This document shows, in pieces, positions 43,208 through 54,458 of a stretch of DNA of 64,000 nt. The stretch covers positions 62,001 through 126,000 of the forward strand of contig NZ_PTXL01000006.1 in NCBI RefSeq assembly GCF_004343775.1, in the 5' to 3' direction. The notes under the pieces are model-generated. The model was given only the letters and a program-made list of their open reading frames with translations, searched no databases and had not been told where the DNA came from. Every line of letters begins with the position of its first letter. Within the stretch, counting starts at the first letter, position 1. The position numbers were made by a program, and so were the translations under genes. The DNA comes from Burkholderia sp. SRS-46. GTDB lineage: Bacteria; Pseudomonadota; Gammaproteobacteria; Burkholderiales; Burkholderiaceae.

Positions 43208-44362
43208 ATGAGCCGCGCCCGCTCCCCGCTGACGATCCCGCTCGTGCCGGTCGCCGACGCGAACGGCGTCGCGCCGCTCGTCGCGCGCAGCCGCGCGTTC
43301 GGCGCGCTCGCCGAGCGCTTCGCGTGGCTCGCGCTGCGCGAGCCGCCCGCCGACGACCGGTCCCGCTGGCACGCGCACACGCTCGGCACGCGCGCGCTCC
43401 GCGTCGCGCCGCCGCTGACCTTCACGCCCTACGCCGCCGCGCAGCCCTGCTCCGCGCGCTGCCGGTTCTGCTCGGAAACGCTCGTCGACGAGACCGCGTC
43501 CGGCCCGATGGCCGCGAGCCTGCGCCCGGGCGCGCACTATTTCGACCGGCTCGGCCGCGCGCTGCGGGCGCTGCGCGGCGTCCCGCTGTCGTATTCGCTG
43601 TCCGGGCTCGAGAACACCGACGATCCGGGCTGGCTGCTGTCGATCGTCGCGACCCTCGGCGCAGCCGGCGACGACGGCCCCGAGGTCGGCGGCAGCGTGC
43701 TGTACACGAACGGCGCGGGCCTCGTCGAGCACGGCGGAGCGCTGCTGCCCGCGCTCGCGGCCTTCGGGCTGTCGTGGCTCGAATGGTCGCGCCATCACGA
43801 TCGCGACGACGTAAACCAGTCGATCATGCGCTTTCGCCCCGGCCAGCCCGTGATGCGCGACACCGCGTTCGAGCCGGCGTTCGCCGCCGCGCGCGAGCGC
43901 TTCCCGGTCAAGCTCGTCTGCATCGTGCAGCGCGGCGGCATCGAGACGCCGGCCGACGTGCTCCGTTATCTGGACCGCGCACGTGCGCTCGGCGCAAGCG
44001 CCGTGATCTTCCGCGAATTCTCCGCGCTGCCCGACACCTACCGGCACAACGCGACGCGGCGCTACGTCGACCATGCGCGGATCGCGATCGATGCGCTGCT
44101 GCTCGCCTGCGTCGCCGACCCCGCGTTTGCGTCGCAGTGCGAACCGATCGCGCTGACGGGCGGCTACTACTTCTGGAACGCGCGCTGGGCGCACCGCGAC
44201 GGCTTCGAAGTGGTGTTCGAGGCGTCCGACTACGGCGCGATGCGCGAGCACGAACTGCGCGACGCCGTGTACAAGCTCGTCTTTCATCCGAACGGCAACC
44301 TGTGCGCGGGCTGGCAGCCGACGCGCGACATTCTGTGGAGCGACGATGACCACCGTGACTAG
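43208..44362 (+). CDS. Radical SAM protein of unknown function
   Basis: A 384-residue protein with a canonical 4Fe-4S motif CSARCRFC: Cys81, Cys85 and Cys88 (CX3CX2C). It is preceded by the strand LTFTPYAAAQP, as expected for the start of the radical SAM barrel. Later blocks are VPLSYSLSGLENTDDPGWLL (SAM-binding region), SVLYTNGAGLVEHGG, FGLSWLEWSRHHD and GASAVIFREFSAL. The C-terminus ends VYKLVFHPNGNLCAGWQPTR, which reads like a substrate pocket. No SPASM or B12-binding domain is evident. It overlaps the next gene by 17 bases, so the pair is coupled. The start ATG has no strong ribosome site. I do not recognise its subfamily. Confidence 0.82.
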   Translation: MSRARSPLTIPLVPVADANGVAPLVARSRAFGALAERFAWLALREPPADDRSRWHAHTLGTRALRVAPPLTFTPYAAAQPCSARCRFCSETLVDETASGPMAASLRPGAHYFDRLGRALRALRGVPLSYSLSGLENTDDPGWLLSIVATLGAAGDDGPEVGGSVLYTNGAGLVEHGGALLPALAAFGLSWLEWSRHHDRDDVNQSIMRFRPGQPVMRDTAFEPAFAAARERFPVKLVCIVQRGGIETPADVLRYLDRARALGASAVIFREFSALPDTYRHNATRRYVDHARIAIDALLLACVADPAFASQCEPIALTGGYYFWNARWAHRDGFEVVFEASDYGAMREHELRDAVYKLVFHPNGNLCAGWQPTRDILWSDDDHRD

Positions 44363-45500
44363 CTGGCTGCGCCTGACCGGCGAGGCCGCCGAAACCACCC
44401 TGCCCGCCGACCTGCGCGCGCGGGATTCATTCGCCGCGCGCGATTGCGGCTGGGTCGAGCAGATGGTGCCGTTCATCGGCAGCCACGCGACCCCGGGCGG
44501 CTGGATCATCGATCCGTTTTGCGGCTTCGGCACCACGCTCGCCGCCGCCGCACAATGCGGCGCACCGGCGCTCGGCGTCGAAATCGATCCGGAGCGCGCG
44601 GCGTTCGCCCGCGAGCGGCTCGCGCGCGCGGGTGCCACGGCCGGGCGCCATCCGGTGCTCGCGGGCGACCTGTCGAGCGCCGCGACGCAGGCCGCCGCGC
44701 GCGATGCCGGCGGCCCGTTCACGCTGTGCCTGACGAGCGTGCCGTACTTCGGCTGCGACGCGCTGCCCGGCAAGTCGGCCGACGGACAGCTGTATGGCGT
44801 CGCGCACTACGCACCGTTTCTGGAGCGGATGCGCAACGTGTTCGCGGGCGTGCATGCGCTGCTCGAACCGGGCGGCTGGTGTATCGCGATGGCGCAGAAC
44901 CTGCGCCTCGGCGGCCGGTTCGTGCCGCTCGCGTGGGATGTCGCGCGGCTGCTCGGCGAACGCTTCGTGCTGCACGAGGAACGCGTGCTGATCTACGAAC
45001 GCGCGGGCGGCCCCGCGCCTCACGGCGACGGTGCGACCGACCGCACGCACGAGTACGCGCTCGTGTGCCGCAAGGCGCCGCTTGCGAGCGATGCCGACGC
45101 CGCCCGTGCGCTCGTCGCCGCGCTGGCGCGCGACGGCTTCGCGTTCGCCGTGATCGGCGGCTTCGCGCAACGGCTCGCGGCCGACGCGGGCCATGCCGGG
45201 GGCGACGCCGATGCGCCGCTGAACGACGTCGACCTCGTGGTGCCGCCCGACGATGCGGGCGTGTCGCGGCTGCTGCAATGGCTGGAAGCCGACGGCTTCT
45301 CGATGGAATCGTGGAATGCGCGGATCACGCCGCCGGTCGCGGCGGCCGCGCTGCGCTACCGTCACTACTTCCGCGCGCGGCGGGTCGATGCGCGCGGCCG
45401 GCTGTTGCAGGTCGACATCACGGTTGCCGATACGCAGGAAGGATTCGCCGCGTGCGCGGCGAGCGAACCGGGCGCGAGCGCAGGCGCGACCGGCCGCTGA
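44346..45500 (+). CDS. DNA/RNA methyltransferase-like protein fused to a nucleotidyltransferase domain
   Basis: A 384-residue fusion. The N-terminal domain has a SAM motif IDPFCGFGTT (residues 55-64), as in N4/N6 amino-methylases. The catalytic motif is TSVPYFG (130-136), where the usual is TSPPY; the second residue of the PP pair is Val. Motif I precedes motif IV. After about residue 250 a second domain shows the nucleotidyltransferase pattern: VIGGFAQRL (Gly271-Gly272), NDVDLVV (Asp294, Asp296) and LLQVDITV (Asp357). That is the full three-Asp metal site of MNT/polymerase-beta-like enzymes. It overlaps the radical SAM gene by 17 bases. The target could be DNA, RNA or a small molecule; none is established. 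Confidence 0.8.
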   Translation: MTTVTSWLRLTGEAAETTLPADLRARDSFAARDCGWVEQMVPFIGSHATPGGWIIDPFCGFGTTLAAAAQCGAPALGVEIDPERAAFARERLARAGATAGRHPVLAGDLSSAATQAAARDAGGPFTLCLTSVPYFGCDALPGKSADGQLYGVAHYAPFLERMRNVFAGVHALLEPGGWCIAMAQNLRLGGRFVPLAWDVARLLGERFVLHEERVLIYERAGGPAPHGDGATDRTHEYALVCRKAPLASDADAARALVAALARDGFAFAVIGGFAQRLAADAGHAGGDADAPLNDVDLVVPPDDAGVSRLLQWLEADGFSMESWNARITPPVAAAALRYRHYFRARRVDARGRLLQVDITVADTQEGFAACAASEPGASAGATGR

Positions 45501-45618
45501 GCCGGTTACGCGCGCGGCGCGCCGGCCCTATCGACGCCGCTGCGCACCGCAGCGATGGCATCGCACGCGCACCGCGCCACGGCCACCGCCGCATCGGCGA
45601 CGGCGCCCCACGCCGCCG

Positions 45619-48600
45619 TCACCGGCCCCCGAACCACCGGTCGAAGCGCCGCGTGTAGTTCAGGTCGACGCCCTGGAACGTGCCGCCGTACGCGGACACC
45701 GACCAGAAGCGCGTCAGGTTGATCGTCGCCTTGAACGCGTTGGCCGCCGATTGCAGCCCCTGCTCGTAGCCGAGCACGAAGCGCTCGTTGATCGCCTTCG
45801 AGATCTGCACGACCTGCGGATCGGTCAGGCCGACGTCGCTGCGGCCGATCGAGAATTCGTCGAGGCCGATGCTCTGCGCGACGCGCTTGCCGGTCGCGCT
45901 GCCGAGCAGCGCGAGCGCGGCGGTCATCGCATTCTGCTGGCCGACGTTGTTGCCCTGGTCGGTGCCGTGGCCGAACAGCAGCCACGACAGCTTCTCGTTG
46001 TCGGTCACGTTCGGCTCCGACACGAGCTTCACCGTCGGCGACTGGATCGTGCCCGTCACCTGCACGCCCGCCTCGACTTCCTGGTTGCGCCGCATCGCGA
46101 GGATGTTGACCCCCGGGTTCGACACCGGGCCGTTGAACGTGAAGAAGCCGTTCTCGACCGCGAGCTTGCGGCCGAACGACGTGTAGGTCGAGCCTTCCGT
46201 CACGCGCACGTTGCCGACCGCGCGCAGCGGCACGCCGGGCGCGCTCATCACGGTGATCGTGCCGCGCAGCCCTAGATCCGCGCCATGGCCCTTGAAGCGG
46301 AAGTCGTTGCCGAGCCCGATGTCGATGTTCGCGCGCGGCGCGAGCGACGGCGCGGGCTTGTCCTCGGCCGGCTGCGGCTTCGCGATCGCGGTGCCGGTCT
46401 GCGTCTCGCCGCGCACCGTGCCGTCGGGGCGCACGATCACGACGTCGTCGGACAGGTGCGGCGCCGCCGCCTCCGGCAGGTCGAACAGCGCGCGGTCGAC
46501 GACGAACTTGCCGTCGATCGTCAGCCCGCCGCGCGGCCCTTCGTTCGCCACCGTGGCCTTGCCGGACACCGACAGCTTGCGGTCCGGCGCTGCGAACAGC
46601 TCGAGCTTGTCCGCGACGATGCTCGCGGTGAGGTCGGGCGCCTCGTTGTCGAGCCGCACGCGGCCGATCGCGCGCAGCGTGCCGTCGCCGCCGTGGAACT
46701 CGACCTGCTGGAATTCGACGAGGTTCTCGGCGAGCCGGATGCGCACGATGCCGTCCTTCAGCTGCACGCCCTGGTCGACCAGCGTCGCGGACAGATCGTC
46801 GCCCGTCAGCATGCCGGACACGTTCGGCTTCACGGGCGTGCCGGCGACGGTGAGCTTCAGCGCCGCGCGGCCGCCGAGCAGGTAGCTCGGCCCGAACAGG
46901 TTGCCGGTCGCCTTCAGCGACGGGATGTCCGCGTCGATGCGGCCCGACAGCGGGCCGTCGTCGGCGACCGCGAGCACGCCGTCGCGCGGCGCGAACGGCA
47001 CCGCGATGCTCGCATCGAGCGTGCCGATCCGGCTCGCCTTGGCCTGCGCGGTCACGTTCAGGCGGTTGCCCGCGCCGAACGCGGCGCGCGCGGCCAGCTC
47101 GGTCAGGCCGAGCGACGCGATGCCGCGCGCGGTCTCGACGGTCACGTCGCCGCCGCGCCGCTTCACCTGCAGGTAGCCGGTCGCGCTCGCGCCGAGCGCG
47201 AAATCCCAGTCGACATCGAGCACGACGTCGGTGCGCACCGGCGGGCGCTGGCCGGTCAGCGCCTGGCGGACCTCGAGGAAGCGCGCGACCGACGCGCCGC
47301 TCACCGCGCCCGCGGAGCGCAGCGTGCCGTGGTCGAACACGAAGGTCTTCAGGTCGATCGCCGCGCCCTCGAGCGTCAGCTTCGCCGCGCCGAGCGTCAC
47401 CCGCCCGGCGCCCGCCGACACGGCGAGCGGCGTCTGCAGCGCGACGGCCGGCGTGCCGCGGTTCGCGAGCCGCGTGACGGTGCCGTCCCAGCGCATCCCG
47501 TCGCGGCTCTCCACCACCCCGCCGTTCGCCGCCAGCGTCACGTCGATCACGCGCCCGCCGGCCATCCCGATCGCCGACGCGTCGAGCGTGTGTTTCGCGC
47601 GCGTGCCGTCGAGGTTCGCGCGCAGCGTCTTCAGCTGCAGCGAGCCGAGCGCGACGTTGCTCGCGTCGGCGGTGAACACCAGCGCGCCGTGCGCGCCGTC
47701 GCGGATGTCCGCGCGGCCCTGCGCGGCACCGATCCGGTTCGCGCCGAACACGACGCCCTCGGCCTTGTAGGTCGCGGTGACGTTCGGATGCGCGAAGCTG
47801 CCGGTCAGGTCGCCCTGCGCCTGCACCAGCCCCGCGACGCCGAAGCCCAGCCGGTCGAGCTGCGGCGCGTCGACGGCAAAGCGCAGCCGGTCGCCGGGCG
47901 CGCCGAAGCTGCCGTGCAGGTCGACGCGGTTGCCGGCGATCGACAGGTTCGCGTTGCTCGGCAGGATCCGCGTGCCGGCCAGCTGCACGACGCCCGCGCC
48001 GGTCAGCGGCACGCCGTCGTACACGCTGTCGCCGAGCTTGAAAGTCGCCTTCGTCGACACCTGCGGCGCGAACGCACCCGATGCGGTCAGCGTGCCGTTC
48101 ACGCGCGTCTCGCCGCGCTTGGCCGGCGCGGATGGCGTGGCCTTCGCGCCCGCCTTGCCCGCCACGGCCTTCGGCGCGCCCAGCGCGGCGAGCAGCAGCG
48201 GATCGAAGTTGGCGAGCGTCGCCTTCGCGTCGTAGCTCGAATGGGCATCGTGACGGAACACGCCGGTCAGGTCGATGCGCCCCTTGCCCGCCGTCACGCG
48301 TGCGTCCGTCACCACCGTCTGCTGCGGCGTCAGCGCGACCTTCGCGCGCGCGCCGAGCGCGAGCTTCGGATCGGCGAGGTCGAAGTCGACGGTCTGCACG
48401 CCGCTCGCGAGCGTCACGCCGACCGGCCCGCCGAGCCGCATCGGGCGCAGCGCCGCGACGAACGCGTTGAGGTCGAGATTCGCGACCTTCAGGTCGAAGC
48501 GGCCCTTGCCGCCCGCAATCGCGCCGCCGCCCGTCACGCTGCCGTCGCGGATCAGCTTCAGCGCGAGGCCGTCGATCCGCTGTGCGTGCGCATCGAGCCG

Positions 48601-49650
48601 CACCGTCGCCTTCGCGTCGACGACCGGCAGCAGCTGGTCGCCGAGCGTGCCCGGCTTCGCGTTGACGATCGACACCGGGCCCGTCACCGCGAACGCGTGC
48701 GGATGCGCGGGATCGGCCGGCGCGGGCGCGAGTTCGGCGCGTACCGCGAGATCCGCGGCCGGTGCACCGGGCGCCAGCGCCTGCGGATTGACGTGATCGA
48801 ACGCGAGCGACGCGCGCGTGAGCGGCACCGCGCCGAACGGCGCCGCCTCGACGTGCGCGCGCCCGTTCAGCTTGAGGCCGCTCGCGTTGACATCGGCGAC
48901 GAGCGCCTCGAGCGAACCCGACACGCGCGCGCGCGCATCGACCGGCTCGTCGGCGAGCTTGCCCGCGTAGGTCGCGTCCCCCGTCAGCGCGAACGGCCGC
49001 ACGCCGTCGAGCTTCGCGCGCGCGCTCAGCGCGCCGAACGGCGTATCGAGCCGCTCGAGCACCAGGTCGTGAAGGCGGCCGTCGCTGCGCCCGTTCAGCG
49101 CGAGATGGTCGAGCTGCGTCGTCGATCCGCCTTCATGGATCGCGAGCCGATCGAAACGCAGGTCGTCGATCCGCAGCTGCAGCGGCAGGCGCAGATCCTG
49201 CGGCATCACCGTCGGCGTCGACGGCCCCGGCGCGATCCGCACGTCGATCGTGCCCGCGCGCAGGGTGGCGATCGTCACGCGCAGCGGTGCGCGGGTCAGC
49301 GACCAGCGGCCGTCGAGGCGGTCGATGCGCACCTCGGTGCCGGCGCCGTCGGGGCTCGTCCATGCGAACGACTTCACGCGCACGCCGGTGGCCAGCGCGC
49401 CGCCTTCGAGCGTGCCCGCGAGCCGCCCGCCGAGCACGCGCACCGCCGCGTCCCACGCGAGCCGCGTGCCGCGCTCGGTCGTGATCGCGGCCAGCACGAG
49501 CCCCGCCGCCAGCACGACGAGCAGCATGGCGCCCGCCAGCGTCCAGGCGGCGCCGCGCACGAGCCGCGACCGGCGCGGCGCATCCGCGGGCGCCCGCTCG
49601 GGCGAGTCCGGATCGTGAGGCGGCGGCGTGTCGTGAGTGTCCTTCGTCAT
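45619..49650 (-). CDS. tamB: Translocation and assembly module protein TamB
   Basis: A 1343-residue AsmA/VPS13-like bridge protein anchored by one N-terminal membrane helix (GAAWTLAGAMLLVVLAAGL, about residues 33-52). The long repetitive beta-taco body spans the periplasm. The C-terminal DUF490 domain contains the late FSIGRSDVGLTDPQV and RFWSVSAYGGTFQGVDLNYT and contacts TamA. It helps outer-membrane protein insertion and, in current views, phospholipid transport to the outer membrane. The start ATG at 49650 is 28 bases after the tamA stop; the two form an operon. Confidence 0.95.
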   Translation of the reverse strand: MTKDTHDTPPPHDPDSPERAPADAPRRSRLVRGAAWTLAGAMLLVVLAAGLVLAAITTERGTRLAWDAAVRVLGGRLAGTLEGGALATGVRVKSFAWTSPDGAGTEVRIDRLDGRWSLTRAPLRVTIATLRAGTIDVRIAPGPSTPTVMPQDLRLPLQLRIDDLRFDRLAIHEGGSTTQLDHLALNGRSDGRLHDLVLERLDTPFGALSARAKLDGVRPFALTGDATYAGKLADEPVDARARVSGSLEALVADVNASGLKLNGRAHVEAAPFGAVPLTRASLAFDHVNPQALAPGAPAADLAVRAELAPAPADPAHPHAFAVTGPVSIVNAKPGTLGDQLLPVVDAKATVRLDAHAQRIDGLALKLIRDGSVTGGGAIAGGKGRFDLKVANLDLNAFVAALRPMRLGGPVGVTLASGVQTVDFDLADPKLALGARAKVALTPQQTVVTDARVTAGKGRIDLTGVFRHDAHSSYDAKATLANFDPLLLAALGAPKAVAGKAGAKATPSAPAKRGETRVNGTLTASGAFAPQVSTKATFKLGDSVYDGVPLTGAGVVQLAGTRILPSNANLSIAGNRVDLHGSFGAPGDRLRFAVDAPQLDRLGFGVAGLVQAQGDLTGSFAHPNVTATYKAEGVVFGANRIGAAQGRADIRDGAHGALVFTADASNVALGSLQLKTLRANLDGTRAKHTLDASAIGMAGGRVIDVTLAANGGVVESRDGMRWDGTVTRLANRGTPAVALQTPLAVSAGAGRVTLGAAKLTLEGAAIDLKTFVFDHGTLRSAGAVSGASVARFLEVRQALTGQRPPVRTDVVLDVDWDFALGASATGYLQVKRRGGDVTVETARGIASLGLTELAARAAFGAGNRLNVTAQAKASRIGTLDASIAVPFAPRDGVLAVADDGPLSGRIDADIPSLKATGNLFGPSYLLGGRAALKLTVAGTPVKPNVSGMLTGDDLSATLVDQGVQLKDGIVRIRLAENLVEFQQVEFHGGDGTLRAIGRVRLDNEAPDLTASIVADKLELFAAPDRKLSVSGKATVANEGPRGGLTIDGKFVVDRALFDLPEAAAPHLSDDVVIVRPDGTVRGETQTGTAIAKPQPAEDKPAPSLAPRANIDIGLGNDFRFKGHGADLGLRGTITVMSAPGVPLRAVGNVRVTEGSTYTSFGRKLAVENGFFTFNGPVSNPGVNILAMRRNQEVEAGVQVTGTIQSPTVKLVSEPNVTDNEKLSWLLFGHGTDQGNNVGQQNAMTAALALLGSATGKRVAQSIGLDEFSIGRSDVGLTDPQVVQISKAINERFVLGYEQGLQSAANAFKATINLTRFWSVSAYGGTFQGVDLNYTRRFDRWFGGR

Positions 49651-49678
49651 GCGGTGTGGGGTGGCGGAAGCAGTTCGG

Positions 49679-51502
49679 TCAAAAGGCGACGCCGAGCGTC
49701 AGGTAAGGTCGCACGCTGTGGTTGCGCAGCCCGTATGCGACGTCGAAGTTGATCGGCCCGACCGGGCTGCGCCAGCGCGCGCCGATGCCGACGCCCGGGT
49801 AGAACACCCGCTCGCCCCATGCATCGGTCGCGGTGCCGATGTCGAAGAACGTCGCGGCGCCCCAGTCGCGGTTGAACCAGTGCTGGTATTCGGCGGTGCC
49901 GGTCATCAGGTACTTGGTCGGCAGCACCGAGCCGTCGACGTTGTTGCCGATGCCCTGGTAGCCGTAGCCGCGCACCGAGTTCGAGCCGCCCGCGCGGAAC
50001 AGCAGCGACGCCGGCACGCTCGACGAGCTGCCGCTCGTGAACACGCCGCCCAGCTCCGCGCGGAACACGAACAGGTCGCGCTTGCCGATCGGCAGGTACT
50101 GCTGGCCGCGCGCGTAGCCGCGGATGAAGGTCTGGTCGGCCAGCGCGCCCTTCACGGCGAAGCCGGCCTCCGCGTGAATCAGGTTGCCGGAGCGCGGAAA
50201 CAGCGGATCGTCGACGTTGCGGCGCGTCCATGCCCACTGCGGCACGAGCGCGCGGCTCATGGTCGGCCCCGCGCCGTTCTGCTTGAGCCGGTCCTGATAG
50301 AACATCAGCGAATACGAATAGTCGATGAACTGGCCGGTGCGGGTGCGCTGCACGCCGACCCGCGCGCTGTAGATGCGCGTGTCGGACACGTCGGTGTTCG
50401 TATACGACGCGAGCACGCTGTTGGTCCACGCGCGCTCCCCCGGCGGCATCGACAGCTGGATCTGGCCGTACTGCTGGATCTGGTCGAGCCGGCCCGACAC
50501 CGTCAGCGGCCAGGCCGCGCCGAACGTGTCGAGGTACGTGTAGGCACCTTGCACGTGCGGGCCGGTGTCGGTCGCATAGCCGACCCCGCCGCGGATGTTG
50601 TTGTACGGATACTCGCTGACCTTCACGTGCACCGGCGTGCGCTCGGGCTTCGCGGTGTCGCTGCCGACGTCGATCGCGACGCTCGCGTAGTACGGCGTGT
50701 TCTGCAGTTGCCGCTGCAGCTCGGTGATCCGCCGGGTGTCGTAGATCTCGCCTTCGGACAGCGGATTGACGTGGGTGACGATCTTCTCCGGATAGCGGCG
50801 CACGCCCTCGACATCAACCTTGCCGATCGTGAACGTCGGGCCGCTGTCGAACGTGACCGCGAGCGTCGCGTGCTGCGTGCGCGGATCGATGCGCGCCTCG
50901 GACGCGGTGATCTTCGCGCCGAGGTAGCGGCGCGACTGCAGTTGCCGCAGCGCGGCGCCCTTCGCGCCGTCCCAGGCGGCCTGCGTGAACGGGTCGCCGG
51001 TTTTCAGCGAGAACGCGAAGCGGGTCGCGGTCTCCTGCTGCGGGTCTTCCGAATCGATCGGCCCGTGGAACGTCAGGTCGATCGCCGACACGACCGTCTG
51101 CGGCCCCGGGTCGACCGACACCCGGACATCGCGCTTGCCGTCGCGGGTGCGCACGTCGGTGCGCACGACCGGCGAGAAATAGCCTTCCGTCGCGGTCAGG
51201 TCGCGCACCTGCTGCGGCGTCGCGGTGACGAGAAAGTCGAACTGGTCGTCGCTGACGTCGTCGCGCTTGCCGAAGCGCGCGATGTCGAGGTGCGACTTCA
51301 GCAGCTTGCGGACCGTGCGCGGCGCATCGATCTCGACGTCGTACTTCGCGCAGGCCGGCAGCGCGGCGAGCGCCGCCAGGCAGCCGGCGAGGATCCGCGC
51401 GGCCCGCGCCGCGCCCGCGTGGCCGCGCCGGACGCCGCCGCGGGCCGCGGGCCGCCCGGCGTCACGCGCCGTGATTCGTTGCTGGTTCGCCTGCCCCGCC
51501 AA
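49679..51502 (-). CDS. tamA: BamA/TamA-family outer-membrane protein
   Basis: About 607 residues. The only suitable start is TTG at 51502, with GAGGGCGAGG upstream; no ATG or GTG occurs in frame before the signal peptide (ILAGCLAALAALPACA). Three POTRA domains follow (KYDVEIDAPRTVRKLLKSHL, VVSAIDLTFHG, TIGKVDVEGVRRYPEKIV). A 16-strand Omp85 barrel follows with GGVGYATDTGPHVQGAYTY and RGYGYQGIGN (the conserved RGY/F lid-lock motif). The protein ends SVRPYLTLGVAF with C-terminal Phe. It works with TamB. Confidence 0.93.
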   Translation of the reverse strand: MAGQANQQRITARDAGRPAARGGVRRGHAGAARAARILAGCLAALAALPACAKYDVEIDAPRTVRKLLKSHLDIARFGKRDDVSDDQFDFLVTATPQQVRDLTATEGYFSPVVRTDVRTRDGKRDVRVSVDPGPQTVVSAIDLTFHGPIDSEDPQQETATRFAFSLKTGDPFTQAAWDGAKGAALRQLQSRRYLGAKITASEARIDPRTQHATLAVTFDSGPTFTIGKVDVEGVRRYPEKIVTHVNPLSEGEIYDTRRITELQRQLQNTPYYASVAIDVGSDTAKPERTPVHVKVSEYPYNNIRGGVGYATDTGPHVQGAYTYLDTFGAAWPLTVSGRLDQIQQYGQIQLSMPPGERAWTNSVLASYTNTDVSDTRIYSARVGVQRTRTGQFIDYSYSLMFYQDRLKQNGAGPTMSRALVPQWAWTRRNVDDPLFPRSGNLIHAEAGFAVKGALADQTFIRGYARGQQYLPIGKRDLFVFRAELGGVFTSGSSSSVPASLLFRAGGSNSVRGYGYQGIGNNVDGSVLPTKYLMTGTAEYQHWFNRDWGAATFFDIGTATDAWGERVFYPGVGIGARWRSPVGPINFDVAYGLRNHSVRPYLTLGVAF

Positions 51503-51687
51503 ATATGACCTCGCCCTCGGAGATGGATGAATTCTTGGAAACCCCGTATTTGACCATACGGATGCCGCCGCGCCCCGATGTGCGCCGCATCGGCGGCGGC
51601 CTGACGCTTGCGCGCAACGGCCCGCGGGCGATCGGGCGGCTCGCGCATTCGACGCGCGTTTGGCGCCGGCTGTTCCCCGCGATGCGG

Positions 51688-51693
51688 TAAAAT
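51688..51693 (+). promoter_or_regulatory. Candidate -10 element of DUF3460-scpA
   Basis: GCGGTAAAATCCTGCC gives TAAAAT, about 56 bases before the DUF3460 ATG. No convincing -35 was found. Confidence 0.35.
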
Positions 51694-51748
51694 CCTGCCA
51701 TCCCACATTCCGGCGCTCCGCGCGCCGCCTGAAACGGAAAGCCAAGCC

Positions 51749-51937
51749 ATGCCGTACCAGTCCGACGTCACGCAATTCCTGAACCAGCTCAAGCAACAGA
51801 AGCCGGCCCTCGAAGAAGAGCAGCGCAAGGGCCGCGCCCTGCTGTGGGACAAGCAGCCGGTCGACCTCGACGAGCGCGCTGAGCAGCAGGAATCGCGCGT
51901 GAAGCAGACGTCCTACGTCTACTACCAGAACTTCTGA
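51749..51937 (+). CDS. DUF3460 family small protein
   Basis: A 62-residue soluble protein, MPYQSDVTQFLNQLKQQKPA at the start and VKQTSYVYYQNF at the end. It is charged and probably helical, with the pattern LLWDKQPVDLDE in the middle. It matches DUF3460, a short family found next to scpA in Burkholderiales and of unknown function. It stops four bases before the scpA start (TGA, then CG and GTG), so they are tightly coupled. No signal peptide or membrane helix is seen. Confidence 0.85.
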   Translation: MPYQSDVTQFLNQLKQQKPALEEEQRKGRALLWDKQPVDLDERAEQQESRVKQTSYVYYQNF

Positions 51938-51941
51938 CGAC

Positions 51942-53892
<1,951 letters not shown>

Positions 53893-53937
53893 CGGCCCCG
53901 CCCGCCAGTGCCTCTCGACGCATCAAGGAGCCACCCC

Positions 53938-54324
53938 ATGCAGCGCCACATGCTCAAATCGAAGATCCACCGCGTGGCCGTCACGCATTGCGAACTGCAC
54001 TACGAAGGTTCGTGCGCGATCGACGAAGATCTGCTCGACGCCGCGAACATCGCGGAAAACGAGCGGATCGACATCTGGAACATCAACAACGGCGAACGCT
54101 TCTCGACCTACGCGATCAAGGGCGAGCGCGGCAGCGGCATGATCTCGCTGAACGGTTCGGCCGCGCGCCGCGCGCAGCTCGGCGACCTCGTGATCATCGC
54201 GGCGTTCGCGGTGGTCGACGAGGCCGAACTGCAGGCCGGCTGGAAGCCGAACCTCGTGTTCGTCGGCGACGACAACAAGATCAAGGGCAGCCGCGACCAC
54301 GTACCGACGCAGAGCTGGTCGTAA
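53938..54324 (+). CDS. panD: Aspartate 1-decarboxylase proenzyme
   Basis: A 128-residue pyruvoyl enzyme making beta-alanine from aspartate. Self-cleavage occurs between Gly24 and Ser25 in [14 protein letters not shown], leaving Ser25 as the pyruvoyl group. Other conserved parts are [15 protein letters not shown] (catalytic Tyr) and [15 protein letters not shown]. The ATG at 53938 follows AAGGAG. It is in operon with panC. Confidence 0.97.
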   Translation: MQRHMLKSKIHRVAVTHCELHYEGSCAIDEDLLDAANIAENERIDIWNINNGERFSTYAIKGERGSGMISLNGSAARRAQLGDLVIIAAFAVVDEAELQAGWKPNLVFVGDDNKIKGSRDHVPTQSWS

Positions 54325-54389
54325 GCCGAATGCCGCGGCCCGGGCGCCCCGCCCGCGGGCCGCGGCGTCGTTCCGCGCGAGCCAGCGCA

Positions 54390-54426
54390 AAGGGCCGGAT
54401 TCCGTGCTGAACGGAATCCGGCCCTT
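54390..54426. terminator. Long stem between panD and the convergent parA-like gene
   Basis: AAGGGCCGGATTCCGT (54390-54405) and ACGGAATCCGGCCCTT (54411-54426) form a perfect 16-pair stem with a GCTGA loop. T-runs are minimal on either side. It probably ends both convergent transcripts. Confidence 0.65.
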
Positions 54427-54458
54427 GTCATGTGTGCGCGCCGTACCCGCCGGCGCCG

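Noticed and set aside
42978..43211. 77-codon open frame in the leader of the radical SAM gene
   Set aside because: No ribosome site, no recognisable pattern and composition like the shadow frames. A leader peptide cannot be fully excluded because it ends overlapping the radical SAM start.
46285..49752. 1155-codon open frame antisense to tamB
   Set aside because: Composition is Arg/His/Ala-rich and it has no start signal or recognisable domain; tamB on the other strand has clear motifs.
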